Assembly (NCBI RefSeq): GCF_001440405.1
Contig: NZ_LLXX01000173.1
Span: 53,198-117,197, forward strand
Origin: Bradyrhizobium valentinum
Lineage (GTDB): Bacteria; Pseudomonadota; Alphaproteobacteria; Rhizobiales; Xanthobacteraceae
DNA length: 64,000 nucleotides
Direction of reading: 5' to 3'
The translations under genes and the position numbers were made by a program. Below, piece by piece: positions 32,965 through 41,985 of this stretch. The notes under the pieces are model-generated. The model was not told the origin of the DNA. It ran no database searches and worked only from the letters and a program-made list of their open reading frames with translations. The stretch's first letter is position 1; each line of letters opens with the position of its first letter.

Positions 32965-33540
32965 ATGAGGTTCGTTCGCGAGACATCGCCGGACGTGTTC
33001 ACCGAACTCGGTCTCGACACGGTCATTGTCATTGCCGAGAACGGCGTGCCGGTCGTCAAGCATCCGCCGCAGGTCTGGCAGTCATGGCCGCCTGAAGATC
33101 AGGAAGCGGTCGGCATCTTCGAGGTTGTCCCGTTCGCGCCGCCGCCCGGAAAGCAGACCATCGGCGAGCCGCGCATTGAGCGCATCGATGGCGTCGTGTC
33201 CGAAGTCTATGACACGGTCGATCTGCCGCCGGTTGCGACCCCGCCGAAAACGGTCGCCGCTGCATTCAACATCAAAATCGTTGACGGCTGGATACCCACC
33301 ATCGACGGCATGTTCAACATCGGCGCGGCGATCTATCTCGATGTCGGGCTTTACATGCTGTTCTTCGTCGAAGCGCAGCCCGACACGAATTATTTCGCGT
33401 TGATCACGGGCGATGCGCCAGTCAAGCGCGTTGGCGAGGCGACAGTCGAGTATTTCACGATTGAAGTGAAAGACGGACCTGATGGCAGCGGGTTCGATCC
33501 TGCCAGCCTGTCCGTTCAAGTCATGAGGATCGAACCGTGA
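32965..33540 (+). CDS. tail fibre accessory/assembly protein
   Basis: A 191-residue protein starting MRFVRETSPDVFTELGLDTV. Residues 1-75 resemble fibre-assembly or cap proteins that bind tips (VWQSWPPEDQEAVGIFEVVP is a common element). The rest is a beta-domain with aromatic strands (AAIYLDVGLYMLFFVEAQPD). The longer frame from 32932 begins inside the previous gene and lacks a ribosome site. Function beyond fibre association is unknown. Confidence 0.55.
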   Translation: MRFVRETSPDVFTELGLDTVIVIAENGVPVVKHPPQVWQSWPPEDQEAVGIFEVVPFAPPPGKQTIGEPRIERIDGVVSEVYDTVDLPPVATPPKTVAAAFNIKIVDGWIPTIDGMFNIGAAIYLDVGLYMLFFVEAQPDTNYFALITGDAPVKRVGEATVEYFTIEVKDGPDGSGFDPASLSVQVMRIEP

Positions 33541-33551
33541 CGGAGGCGAAG

Positions 33552-33827
33552 ATGGGTCGGCTTGTTTGTTTCGTTAAGATCAGCGGCCAGGATCAGTTGA
33601 AGGTGCTCACGACCATGCCCGGCACCGCGCCCTACATGGTGCGCAATTTGTGCGTCGGCAAACCGTACTGGTATTGGGAGACGATCCCGCTCGGCAGCGT
33701 GGTCGGTGCCGACTTCACCAACGCGCCAATCGGTACTGCGAACGTGCAAATCAATCAGCAGAACATGGCCGCCATCACGGCGAGACCGGAGGACGTGCTG
33801 ATCTACGATCCGCCGCTCGACGCTTGA
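33552..33827 (+). CDS. small fibre-cluster protein
   Basis: A 91-residue beta-rich protein (MGRLVCFVKISGQDQLKVLT to VLIYDPPLDA). GGAGG is 5 bases before this ATG; a GTG at 33537 overlapping the previous stop is the alternative, giving five more residues. No family recognised. It ends the fibre section and is followed by the sheath gene. Confidence 0.5.
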   Translation: MGRLVCFVKISGQDQLKVLTTMPGTAPYMVRNLCVGKPYWYWETIPLGSVVGADFTNAPIGTANVQINQQNMAAITARPEDVLIYDPPLDA

Positions 33828-33873
33828 GCAGATCGGCGCGGCGCTAACCAACGGGAAACTTGGAGGTCCATCA

Positions 33874-35436
33874 ATGGCGGTCAATCCCAATTTCGGCTTT
33901 TCGTTCATTCGGGAGGCGAACGAACCCGCGCCGCCGTCGAATGCAATCATGTCGGTGGTCGGGCTCTGCGGCCCGGCCACCAAGAAGGCGACGGTCGATC
34001 AGACCGAGTTCGACGCGGCGTTCCCGCTCAATGTGCCGGTCATGTTCACTTCGACCGATGCCACCGCGCAACTGATCGAGCCGACCAGCCGGATCGGTGA
34101 CGCGCTGAGCGCGATCAATTCCCAGCTCGGGCGGATGCAGCGCTCGGCGCGCGTGATCTACGTTCGCACCGAGGAGGACGCCGACGCCGACGCCACCAAG
34201 CGCTACTGGAACACGGTCTCGAACATCATCGGCAACTCGGTTGGCGGCACCGGCATCTGGGCCTTCAAGCGCGCGGGTGCGGTGTGCGGCGCTTATCCGC
34301 GACTGGTCTGCGTGCCCGGCTTCACCGACCGCATGCCGAATGGCGTCGCCAGCATCACGGTCACCGCGCCAGGCGCAAACTACAACGGCCAGCCGACCGT
34401 GAGCGCGGCCGGGGCCAACGGTTCCGGGTTCGTCGGCGAGGTCGTCTTGGGCACGGGCGCGGACGCGGGCAAGGTCATGAGCATCCGCGTGCTGTCGCCC
34501 GGGAACTATACCGCGCCTCCGGTGCTCACCATCGAGCCGCAGGACGGCGAGGACGGCAACGGTGATCCCTTTACCGGCGCTGGCGCGACGGCCACCGCGA
34601 CGCTGGACGCGCTCGCCAACCCGATTGCGGCGACGTTGCCAGCGGTGCTCAACTCTTATCTCGGCGTCGCCGTGATCGACGCGCCGCCGAGCACCGAGGC
34701 CGCCGCGCTCGACTATCGCGAGACCTTGTCGTCGAACCGGCTGATCATCGTTGATCCCGACGTGAAGGTGCTGGAGAACGGCGTTGTCGTGCACAAGCCC
34801 GCCAGCCCGCGCATCATCGGCGTCGCGGTGCGCCGTGACTTCGAATATGAGGGCCGCCCGTTCCATTCATGGGCGAACCAGCCGATCTATGGCATCGTCG
34901 GGCCGGGAAGGAACATCGAGTTCTCGCTGACCGATGGCGCGACCGAGGGTCAGGATTTGCTCGGTCACCAGATCGGGCCGATTGTGCGCGGCGAGACCGG
35001 CGACGATTTCGCGATTGCCGAAGGCGGTTTCGTCTTTGTGGGTTACGAGAACGTCGGCGAGGATGCGGTCTGGCAACAGTACCACAAGGTGCGAGGCCGC
35101 GATTTCATCGAGCTGACCGTGCTGCGAACGCTGCGGTACTACCTCGGCAAGTTCAACCTGACCACGCACACGATCCAGACCGTCGTCAATGTGGTCGGCA
35201 ACCTCCTCAACATCGCGCAGAGCAAGGGCGACATTCTCGGCTATCTGTGCCGGTTCGATCCGGACCAGAACAATCCCGACGATCTGAGGACCGGCAAGAT
35301 TTACGTCGATGCCCGGTTCGAGGAAGCGCCGATGTTCCGGCTGGCGACGATCCTGTCGCGACCGCACCGCCCGGCGCTTGAACAGACCATCGCGACGCTG
35401 ACGGCATCGACCGTGCTGACCGAAGCCGTCCAGTAG
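33874..35436 (+). CDS. contractile tail sheath protein (P2 FI-like)
   Basis: A 520-residue sheath protein. The N-terminal part (NAIMSVVGLCGPATKKATVD) and C-terminal part (YHKVRGRDFIELTVLRTLRY, YLGKFNLTTHTIQTVVNVVG) match the P2-type sheath. Residues ~155-245 are an inserted beta-rich domain with a repeated NYNGQP / NYTAPP pattern (SITVTAPGANYNGQPTV; SIRVLSPGNYTAPPVL) not part of the sheath core. P2 FI is ~400 residues, so the insert explains the extra length. GGAGG lies upstream of the start. Confidence 0.85.
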   Translation: MAVNPNFGFSFIREANEPAPPSNAIMSVVGLCGPATKKATVDQTEFDAAFPLNVPVMFTSTDATAQLIEPTSRIGDALSAINSQLGRMQRSARVIYVRTEEDADADATKRYWNTVSNIIGNSVGGTGIWAFKRAGAVCGAYPRLVCVPGFTDRMPNGVASITVTAPGANYNGQPTVSAAGANGSGFVGEVVLGTGADAGKVMSIRVLSPGNYTAPPVLTIEPQDGEDGNGDPFTGAGATATATLDALANPIAATLPAVLNSYLGVAVIDAPPSTEAAALDYRETLSSNRLIIVDPDVKVLENGVVVHKPASPRIIGVAVRRDFEYEGRPFHSWANQPIYGIVGPGRNIEFSLTDGATEGQDLLGHQIGPIVRGETGDDFAIAEGGFVFVGYENVGEDAVWQQYHKVRGRDFIELTVLRTLRYYLGKFNLTTHTIQTVVNVVGNLLNIAQSKGDILGYLCRFDPDQNNPDDLRTGKIYVDARFEEAPMFRLATILSRPHRPALEQTIATLTASTVLTEAVQ

Positions 35437-35467
35437 TCGCCAACCCGCTCGCCAGAAGGAAACGATC

Positions 35468-35998
35468 ATGTCCAATGTGTTGCTGCTCGAAGCCGTGTCG
35501 CTGTTCCTCGGCGATGCGGACCCGACCAAGTCCAAGCATCTGTCGCTGACATCGCTGACGCTGCCGACGCTCGAATATCAGACCGTCGATCACAACCCGG
35601 GCGGCGGCTCGGGGCAGATTTCGTTCTCGATGAATTCGATCAACAAGATCGAGCCGACATTCAAGATCGCGGGCTTCGATCCCGAGGGCTTCAAGCTGTT
35701 CGCCATCGGCTCCAACGCGGTGAACAACGTCACCGCCTATGGGGTTATCCGCGACAAGCGCGAGGGCCGCGCGCTGCAAGGCAAGGCGGTGTTTCGCGGC
35801 TCCATCGGCAAGCTGACGCCGGATGCGTTCACGCGCGGCAGCGAATTCGGCCACGACTATTCGATGATCGAGGTCTCGCACTATGAGCTGTGGGTCGGCG
35901 GCGTCGAATGGTGGACATGGGATTTCTGGACCACGCCGCGACCGCGCGTCTTTGGCGTCGAGGACCGCGAGTACATGGCCATGCTCGGTCTGGTCTGA
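35468..35998 (+). CDS. tail tube protein (P2 FII-like)
   Basis: A 176-residue tube protein following the sheath gene, with AAGGAAAC before the ATG. Features: VSLFLGDADPTKSKHLSLTS, LEYQTVDHNPGGGSGQISF and the closing MIEVSHYELWVGGVEWWTWD. These match the FII family in length and pattern. It forms the inner tail tube through which DNA passes. Confidence 0.85.
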   Translation: MSNVLLLEAVSLFLGDADPTKSKHLSLTSLTLPTLEYQTVDHNPGGGSGQISFSMNSINKIEPTFKIAGFDPEGFKLFAIGSNAVNNVTAYGVIRDKREGRALQGKAVFRGSIGKLTPDAFTRGSEFGHDYSMIEVSHYELWVGGVEWWTWDFWTTPRPRVFGVEDREYMAMLGLV

Positions 35999-36013
35999 CC
36001 GGGAGGAGTCATC

Positions 36014-36400
36014 ATGAAGTGGCACGTCGATGTTCACATTCACCAACCCGGCGGCTCCGAGGGTATCGACGAAATTCGGGGTCAGATCAGAGAGATCGCG
36101 CGAATGGTCGCCGGTCTCGTAGTTATGGAGCGACACAACATGCGAACGTTGGACGAAACCATTGCCGAGGTTCAGGCCCAAGGCACGCAGGTCGATGGCC
36201 TTATCACCTTGACGCTCTCGCTGCGGCAGCAGCTCGGCGACGCGCTGTCGGGCGCAAGTCTGCCGCCCGACGTGCAGGCCAAGGTCGATGCCGTGTTCGA
36301 CGGCGTCGCGGCGAACAATGCCAAGATCGTCGCTGCGCTGACAACGACGCCGGAGGGCGACCCGGCCCCGGTCGGCGAAGAACCGCAAGCCGGCGCGTAA
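36014..36400 (+). CDS. tail-cluster protein, unknown
   Basis: A 128-residue mostly helical protein: an N-terminal strand (MKWHVDVHIHQPGGSEGIDE), a helix with REIARMVAGLVVMERHNMRT and an amphipathic QVDGLITLTLSLRQQLGDAL. GGAGG lies before the start. It sits between the tube and chaperone genes. I recognise no family. An assembly or tube-accessory role is inferred from position. Confidence 0.5.
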   Translation: MKWHVDVHIHQPGGSEGIDEIRGQIREIARMVAGLVVMERHNMRTLDETIAEVQAQGTQVDGLITLTLSLRQQLGDALSGASLPPDVQAKVDAVFDGVAANNAKIVAALTTTPEGDPAPVGEEPQAGA

Positions 36401-36925
36401 ATGGACCAGCGCGTGTATCCATCGGATATCGCGCCGGAGGGCTTCACGCCATCGGGCGAACGCGACCCTGATCCCATGGGCGCGTTCGCTCCATCCTCCT
36501 CGCTGACCGACGATGACGAACCTTCACCGGAACCCACACAACAGCCCCCGTGGCCGGGTGAGGAGGAGCCGTCGCCGGTCGGCGGGACCGCGAAGGAAGC
36601 GGAGCCCGAGCCCGCGCCGCCGCGACCGAACGTCGAGTATGTCGGCGTCGGCGGCCAGCGCAGGCACATGCTGCTTTGCCCGCTCAAGATCGAGGGGAAA
36701 ATGCTGCGCCACGTCACCATCGCGCCGCCCGCGCTATGGGATGTCCAGGATTTCCTCGCCGGTCGGATCAGGAGCAATTTCGAGATGGCGTCGCGAATGA
36801 CCGGCATCGACGGCGTGGCGCTCGGCGCGCTGAAATGGCCGGATGCCGATATCGTCCTGCAGATCGTCACCGACATGCTGCCGGAATTCATCCGCGACGC
36901 GATTGAGAGAGCCGCAGGCACGTAA
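36401..36925 (+). CDS. tail assembly chaperone (P2 gpE-like, probable)
   Basis: A 174-residue protein starting at the base after the previous stop. The first ~80 residues are Pro/Glu-rich and disordered. The end holds a compact domain: LKIEGKMLRHVTIAPPALWD, a MASRMTGIDGVALGALKWPD segment and IVLQIVTDMLPEFIRD, the usual chaperone order. Such proteins guide the tape measure during tail assembly. Related phages often make a longer frameshifted form; I saw no convincing slippery site here. Confidence 0.6.
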   Translation: MDQRVYPSDIAPEGFTPSGERDPDPMGAFAPSSSLTDDDEPSPEPTQQPPWPGEEEPSPVGGTAKEAEPEPAPPRPNVEYVGVGGQRRHMLLCPLKIEGKMLRHVTIAPPALWDVQDFLAGRIRSNFEMASRMTGIDGVALGALKWPDADIVLQIVTDMLPEFIRDAIERAAGT

Positions 36926-38718
36926 TGGCGACACGATCATCCACGTTGCTGATGCAACTGATCGACGGGGTCACCGGCCCGGCGGCGCAGATTTCCGGCG
37001 CGCTCAACAAGACCGAGCGGGCGGCGCAAAGACTTGGCAAGGGGCTCGGCCCGGCCGGAATGCTCGGCACCAGCATGGGCAGGCTCGGCGGGCTGGCGGC
37101 GGGCTATATCGGCATGCAGCAGGCCGTCGAGTCGGTGCAGATGTTCGCCAAGCGCGAGCGCGATCTGGAGCGCATCGGCATCGCGGCGGGGGAGAGCGCG
37201 GCGGCGATCAATATGGCGCGTCAGCAGCTCTACAAGGTGGCGCAGGAATTCGCCTTGCCGCGCGAGGAAGTCGAGGCGGCCTATGCCGACATCGTCGCGG
37301 GCGGCGATACGCTCAATGAAGCGATGCAGCAAATGCCGCAGGCGGCGATGGCTGCGCAGGCCTATGGCATGAACATCAAGGACGTCGCCAACGTCAACCG
37401 CGTCATGGTCGGCCAGATGGGCCTGTCGCAGGACCGCCTCGTCGCCGCATGGGATGCGATTGCAGCGGCGTCGCACAAGGGCAACGTCACGGTGAAGGAT
37501 TTCGCCGCCGGTCTGCCCAACATCATGGCGCAGGTCGCGCGCGTGGGCGGCAGCGGCGAGAAAACGTTCGAGAAGGCGTTGGCGCTCGCCGAAGCCATCT
37601 CCCCAGCCTACAAGGACGGCGCTGGCGCGATCAACGCGGTCGGCGCTGCCTACGAGGCCATGGCGAACAAAAAGACGATTGCCGCGCTCCAGAAGGCGGG
37701 CGTCAACCTGCCGAAAGAGTTGGCGCGCGCGGCCAAGGAGGGCAAAGACCCGCTCGAAAGGTTCTTCACCATCATGAAGAGCATGACCAGGGGCGACTGG
37801 TCGAAGATCGGAATGATCACGCAGAACGAGGAGCTGCAAACCTTCCTGTATGCGCTCGATCAGGCGCGCGGCAAGCTGCGCGGCATTCAGGCCGACGTTA
37901 AGATGGGCGGCGGCGAGACCGCAGCGGCGAATGAGCGCATCTTGGGCGGCACGCAGGCGAAGCTGGAGCGGCTGGCGACTTCATGGAAAGAATTCAAGGA
38001 GAGTTTCGGGCAGGGTCTCGCCGATTTCCAAATCCCGGAGGGGTTGCGCATACTGGCCTCGATGCTGCGCGAGGCGGGCGAGGGTTACCGCTATCTGCGC
38101 GAGCACGGCAGCACGCCAAAGGCCCAGACCGAGGCGATGCAAAAGCGGCACGCGGAATTGGGCCTGAGCCCGGAGGAGAGCAAGGCGCGCGAACAAGCGG
38201 ACAGGGAATTGAAGCTGGCGCAGGAGGACTACGAGCGGGGCAAGCGCTCATTGTTCCCCCAGCCCGCTTACCGCAAGAAAGAGGAGGAGAGGTTGCGGCG
38301 CGCGCGGGATGCCGTCCATCACTTCACCGTGCGCGATGCGGAGATCGAGGCGGCGGCGCGCGCAAAAGAGATGGAAGAGGCGAGGAGCATATTCCCGAAA
38401 GGCCCGCCAATGCTGCCGCGAGCGCGCCCGGCTGGTGCAGGCCCGCCAGCATCGGCCTCGCCGTTCACTGGCGGCGCGGCGGCGGTGCCGTTCACCGCGC
38501 CCGAAATGGCGCAGCTCGGCGCGCAGGCGGGCTCAAGCTTCGCTCAGTCGTTCGCCGATAGCGCTGCGCAGCTCTCGCCGAGGGTTGCCGGTCTGCGCGC
38601 GGAGATCGAGGCCATGCTGCGCAACATCCCGATCACGTTCTCGGTGCAGACGCCAAACATCAGCATGAACGGCATCAAGGCTGACGGCGCGAACCATCTC
38701 GGACGGGCGTCACCATAA
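36925..38718 (+). CDS. tail tape measure protein (P2 gpT-like)
   Basis: A 597-residue protein, overlapping the chaperone by 1 base. The gpT family pattern is visible: STLLMQLIDGVTGPAAQISG, LKIGVG-like FKNAAGYI equivalents (LGGLAAGYIGMQQAVESVQM), then YADIVAGGDTLNEAMQQMPQ and VTVKDFAAGLPNIMAQVARV. A long helical region and an Ala/Pro-rich end follow. Length suggests a shortish tail. It sets tail length and is ejected with DNA. Confidence 0.82.
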   Translation: MATRSSTLLMQLIDGVTGPAAQISGALNKTERAAQRLGKGLGPAGMLGTSMGRLGGLAAGYIGMQQAVESVQMFAKRERDLERIGIAAGESAAAINMARQQLYKVAQEFALPREEVEAAYADIVAGGDTLNEAMQQMPQAAMAAQAYGMNIKDVANVNRVMVGQMGLSQDRLVAAWDAIAAASHKGNVTVKDFAAGLPNIMAQVARVGGSGEKTFEKALALAEAISPAYKDGAGAINAVGAAYEAMANKKTIAALQKAGVNLPKELARAAKEGKDPLERFFTIMKSMTRGDWSKIGMITQNEELQTFLYALDQARGKLRGIQADVKMGGGETAAANERILGGTQAKLERLATSWKEFKESFGQGLADFQIPEGLRILASMLREAGEGYRYLREHGSTPKAQTEAMQKRHAELGLSPEESKAREQADRELKLAQEDYERGKRSLFPQPAYRKKEEERLRRARDAVHHFTVRDAEIEAAARAKEMEEARSIFPKGPPMLPRARPAGAGPPASASPFTGGAAAVPFTAPEMAQLGAQAGSSFAQSFADSAAQLSPRVAGLRAEIEAMLRNIPITFSVQTPNISMNGIKADGANHLGRASP

Positions 38719-39140
38719 TGCTGCTACAGGTCGGGCCGCTGCAATTCTCCATCGCGCCGATGAACGCGCACGAGATCACGCGCGAGGCGGCCACCGACTA
38801 TGCCAAGAAGGAAGTCGTCGGCCGCCGCAAGATTTACGAGCATGTCGGCGAGGGCGACGACAAAAGGACCATCCAGGGCAAACTGTTTCCGCTCAAGACC
38901 GGCGGCGCGGGCGCGCTCCAATTGCTGCACACCATGCGCGAGACCGGCTCGCCGCAATACTGCATGCGCGGCGACGGCTACGCGATGGGCTGGTTTGTCA
39001 TCATGAACGTCAACGAAACGCACCGCCATCTGTCGCCCGATGGCGTCGGGCAGGAAATCGACGTGACCATTACGCTGGAGCGCGCGGATAGCCCGGGCGC
39101 GATGGGCGCGTTCATGTCGTTGTTCGGGCTTGCGCCATGA
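38718..39140 (+). CDS. tail protein U (P2 gpU-like)
   Basis: A 140-residue protein overlapping the tape measure gene by one base: LLQVGPLQFSIAPMNAHEIT, TDYAKKEVVGRRKIYEHVGE and LFPLKTGGAGALQLLHTMRE. This is the gpU family, the terminator/completion protein of contractile tails. Length fits. It is followed by overlapping gpX. Confidence 0.85.
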   Translation: MLLQVGPLQFSIAPMNAHEITREAATDYAKKEVVGRRKIYEHVGEGDDKRTIQGKLFPLKTGGAGALQLLHTMRETGSPQYCMRGDGYAMGWFVIMNVNETHRHLSPDGVGQEIDVTITLERADSPGAMGAFMSLFGLAP

Positions 39141-39367
39141 CCACGGGCGAGATCGTCACCATCAGGGGCGAGGCCATTACGCTCGACCGCTACATCACGC
39201 GCAAGCTGCGGAGCTATCAGCCCGGCTATCTGGAGCGGGTGCTTGACGTGAACCCGGGGCTGGCGGCGCTCGGCGTCGTCTTGCCGGTCGGAACGAGGTT
39301 CGTCCTGCCGCCGTTGACGCCGCAGGAGATGGACGCGGCAATCGAGGTGGTCAAGCTTTGGGAATGA
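39137..39367 (+). CDS. tail protein X (LysM-like)
   Basis: A 76-residue protein: EIVTIRGEAITLDRYITRKL, then GYLERVLDVNPGLAALGVVL and GTRFVLPPL. It matches P2 gpX, a LysM-like tail protein. It overlaps gpU by 4 bases and precedes gpD, the P2 order U-X-D. Confidence 0.85.
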   Translation: MTTGEIVTIRGEAITLDRYITRKLRSYQPGYLERVLDVNPGLAALGVVLPVGTRFVLPPLTPQEMDAAIEVVKLWE

Positions 39368-39370
39368 TCG

Positions 39371-40495
39371 ATGGCAATCGTCGAGGCGACGCAGTTCTTC
39401 GTCTACGTCGCAGGCTCTGATGTCTCGACCCGGTTCGCGTCCCGCCTGATCAAGCTGACGGTCACCGACACGGCGGGCCGGAACGCGGATACCGCGACGA
39501 TTGAGCTGGACGATACCTATGGCTCGATTGGCATGCCGCAGGAGAAGGCGTCAGTCATCGTCGCGCTCGGCACCAGCGACGGCGGCGTGATGCAGGTGTT
39601 CGACGGCGTTGTCGATGACGTGAACCACATCTTTGATCGCGGTGCCGGTCGGCGGATCACCGTCGAGGCGAAGTCGGCCGATACCCACGGCAAGCAGAAA
39701 GAAGAACAGACCATCCACAACGACGACAAGTCGGTGCAGGACGCGGTCAAGGAGGCCGCGCAAAAGGCGGGCGTCGAGATGTCGTTCCCGAGCGGGCTCG
39801 GCAATGAAAAGCGCAAGTACATTGCGCAGGATCATGAAAGCTTCCTGCACTTCGCCGAGCGCATGGCCCGCGAGGTCGGCGCGACCTTCAAGATGATCGG
39901 CGGCAAGCGCGGCGTCTTTCTCGACCGCAACTCCGGCAAGACGGTCGGCGGCGGCGCGGTCGGCAACGTCACCGCGCAGGTCGGCAAGAACCTGATCACG
40001 TCCCGCATTTCGCCGATCCTGTCGCGGCCCGCCTTCGCCGATGTCCGGGCGCGCTGGTACGACGTCAAGAAGGCGAAGTGGATGGAGGAGAAAGTCCAGA
40101 TCGAGGGCGATGGCGGCGGCAAGTCGGAGGACGTGGCCGCGCACATCCGCCATTCGAAGTTTGATGCCGCCGAAGGCAAGGAGCACGGCAAGTCCGCTGG
40201 CAAGGAGAGCAGTCGCGACAAGGGGTCAGGGACGGTCGTCATCGACGGCAATCCGGCGGCGCGCGCCGAAGGCATCTGCACCGTGGTCGGCGTGCGCCCG
40301 GGCGTCGATGGGGCGTACATCATCGACAATGCGAAACATGAGCTGGCGCGCGGCTCCGGTTATCGGACAACGCTGACGCTCAAACGTCCCGGCGGCGAGG
40401 CGGGGAAAGATAGCCGCAAGGCAGGCAAGAGCAGCGGTGGCGGCAAAGGGACCGGCGGCGGCGGCGAAACACAATGGCCTAACGAGTTCGATTGA
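39371..40495 (+). CDS. late control/baseplate hub protein D (P2 gpD-like)
   Basis: A 374-residue hub protein. The pattern is LIKLTVTDTAGRNADTATIE, LDDTYGSIGMPQEKASVIVA and HDHESFLHFAERMAREVG-like (ESFLHFAERMAREVGATFKM). The C-terminal ~40 residues are Gly/Lys-rich. gpD forms the baseplate hub that holds the spike. It closes the tail cluster and is followed by lysis genes. Confidence 0.83.
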   Translation: MAIVEATQFFVYVAGSDVSTRFASRLIKLTVTDTAGRNADTATIELDDTYGSIGMPQEKASVIVALGTSDGGVMQVFDGVVDDVNHIFDRGAGRRITVEAKSADTHGKQKEEQTIHNDDKSVQDAVKEAAQKAGVEMSFPSGLGNEKRKYIAQDHESFLHFAERMAREVGATFKMIGGKRGVFLDRNSGKTVGGGAVGNVTAQVGKNLITSRISPILSRPAFADVRARWYDVKKAKWMEEKVQIEGDGGGKSEDVAAHIRHSKFDAAEGKEHGKSAGKESSRDKGSGTVVIDGNPAARAEGICTVVGVRPGVDGAYIIDNAKHELARGSGYRTTLTLKRPGGEAGKDSRKAGKSSGGGKGTGGGGETQWPNEFD

Positions 40496-40503
40496 GGTGG
40501 CCC

Positions 40504-41253
40504 ATGGCAGTCAGCCTTGCGAAGTTGAGAGACGCAAATTTGCGGCGCTGGACAGCGGCCACTCTGACGCGCGCATCGGAGTTCGCGCCCGTTGCCAAGC
40601 GATTGGTCGCAGCGAAAGCCAGATATGAGGCGGTCTCGGCGCGAACCGGCATCCCGTGGCCTTTCATCGCCGTCACCCATCAGCGCGAAAGCTCGCAGAG
40701 CTGGTCGCGAAGTCTGGCGCAGGGTGATCCGTGGGATCAGGTTTCAACGCACGTTCCGAAGGGGCGGGGACCGTTCAAGTCGTGGGAAGATGCGGCTTAT
40801 GACGCGCTGGTCAATTGCCACCCCTATGCTTCACGCAACAAGGACTGGAGTATCGCTGGCACGTTGACCAAGCTGGAAGAGTACAATGGTCTCGGCTACG
40901 CGATGAAGGGCATTCCATCGCCCTATCTCTGGTCGGGGACCGATCAATATAAATCCGGCAAGTATGTTCGCGACGGCGTGTTCGATGCGAACACGGTAGA
41001 CAGGCAGCTCGGCTGCGCCGGTCTGCTGATGGTGATCATGCAGCTTGATCCTTCCATCAAGTTTGGCACCGCACCGCCAACTGTCGCGCAAAATACCGCA
41101 ACCGGGGCCATTGTCGCCGGGGCCGTTGTCGGTGCGCAACAGGCGCATGCGTCGGGATTTTCGCTTGGCACCGCCATCACGATAGCCGCAATCGGCATAG
41201 GTGCTGCCGGGGTCGTCTGGCTGCTCTGGCACTTGTACAGGAATAGAGCATGA
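40504..41253 (+). CDS. endolysin with C-terminal membrane anchor
   Basis: A 249-residue protein. Residues ~45-185 form a lysozyme-like domain with GIPWPFIAVTHQRESSQSWS (probable catalytic Glu in the H-x-R-E motif), LAQGDPWDQVSTHVPKGRGP and SWEDAAYDALVNCH, as in muramidase families with the IPW..V..H.RE start. A single hydrophobic segment (GTAITIAAIGIGAAGVVWLL) lies at the C-terminus, unusual for a canonical endolysin. The ATG at 40504 follows a GAGGTGG site. It would degrade peptidoglycan at lysis. Confidence 0.7.
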   Translation: MAVSLAKLRDANLRRWTAATLTRASEFAPVAKRLVAAKARYEAVSARTGIPWPFIAVTHQRESSQSWSRSLAQGDPWDQVSTHVPKGRGPFKSWEDAAYDALVNCHPYASRNKDWSIAGTLTKLEEYNGLGYAMKGIPSPYLWSGTDQYKSGKYVRDGVFDANTVDRQLGCAGLLMVIMQLDPSIKFGTAPPTVAQNTATGAIVAGAVVGAQQAHASGFSLGTAITIAAIGIGAAGVVWLLWHLYRNRA

Positions 41254-41528
41254 CAAAAACGTCGGTTTGGAATTGGTTCGTCAATTCCGGCACCATCGTC
41301 TGGGCGCGCGTTCAAATCATCGTTGGCATCATCTGGAGCGTGCTGGTCGTCACCGATCTATCGCCGCTGCTTGCGCCGAAATGGCTCACCCTCTGGCTGA
41401 TCTTCAGCGGCATCGTCACCGAGGCGGTGCGGCGCAGCGGCACGGTGACAGTCGAGCAGGTCAAGCCGGACGGTGAGGTCGCAAAGGTCTTGGCCCCAGC
41501 GCCGCCCGAGCCGCCGCTGGCGGGTTAG
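41250..41528 (+). CDS. small membrane protein, possible holin/antiholin
   Basis: A 92-residue protein overlapping the endolysin gene by 4 bases. Two hydrophobic segments are visible: SGTIVWARVQIIVGIIWSVL and WLTLWLIFSGIVTEAVRR, followed by a Pro-rich cytoplasmic tail. The arrangement suits a two-TM holin or holin regulator. A 3-TM holin follows directly, so this might be its partner. Confidence 0.5.
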   Translation: MTKTSVWNWFVNSGTIVWARVQIIVGIIWSVLVVTDLSPLLAPKWLTLWLIFSGIVTEAVRRSGTVTVEQVKPDGEVAKVLAPAPPEPPLAG

Positions 41529-41531
41529 ATC

Positions 41532-41963
41532 ATGCTCGCGGGATGGCTCACAGGGCCGATCATCGGCGCAATCTTCAAGCCGGTCATCGACGGGCTGCTG
41601 ACTGCGCAAAAGCAGAAGCTCGATGCGGCGGGGAGCCGCGATGCCGTCGTTGCCGATCTCGCAAAGCGGCAAGTCGATCTCGACAAGCGCGAGGCCGAGG
41701 TCAATGCCGCTGTCGTCATCGCCGAGCAGGGCCATTGGTATACGCGCAGCGTCCGGCCAACGCTTGGCTGGATCGTGATTATCTTGCTCGGGAAGATATT
41801 GCTTTACGACAAGGCGTTCGGGCAGTGGACCGGCGGCCATACCGATCCGCTCGATCCAAGGCTATGGAGCGTGGTGATGGCGATCATCATCTCGTACATG
41901 GGCGGCAGGTCTGCCGAGAAGATCGCCGACAAGATCGCGGGCGTGTTCCGGAAAGAGAAGTAG
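41532..41963 (+). CDS. 3-TM holin (GTA-type, PF11351-like)
   Basis: A 143-residue protein with the pattern of the three-TM holins used by gene transfer agents: an N-terminal helix (GWLTGPIIGAIFKPVIDGLL), a charged coiled region, HWYTRSVRPTLGWIVIILLG and LWSVVMAIIISYMGGRSAEK. It would make membrane holes that let the endolysin reach the wall. It lies in a compact lysis cluster. Confidence 0.72.
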   Translation: MLAGWLTGPIIGAIFKPVIDGLLTAQKQKLDAAGSRDAVVADLAKRQVDLDKREAEVNAAVVIAEQGHWYTRSVRPTLGWIVIILLGKILLYDKAFGQWTGGHTDPLDPRLWSVVMAIIISYMGGRSAEKIADKIAGVFRKEK

Positions 41964-41985
41964 CCCTTGCGCAGGGGAGTGGCGG

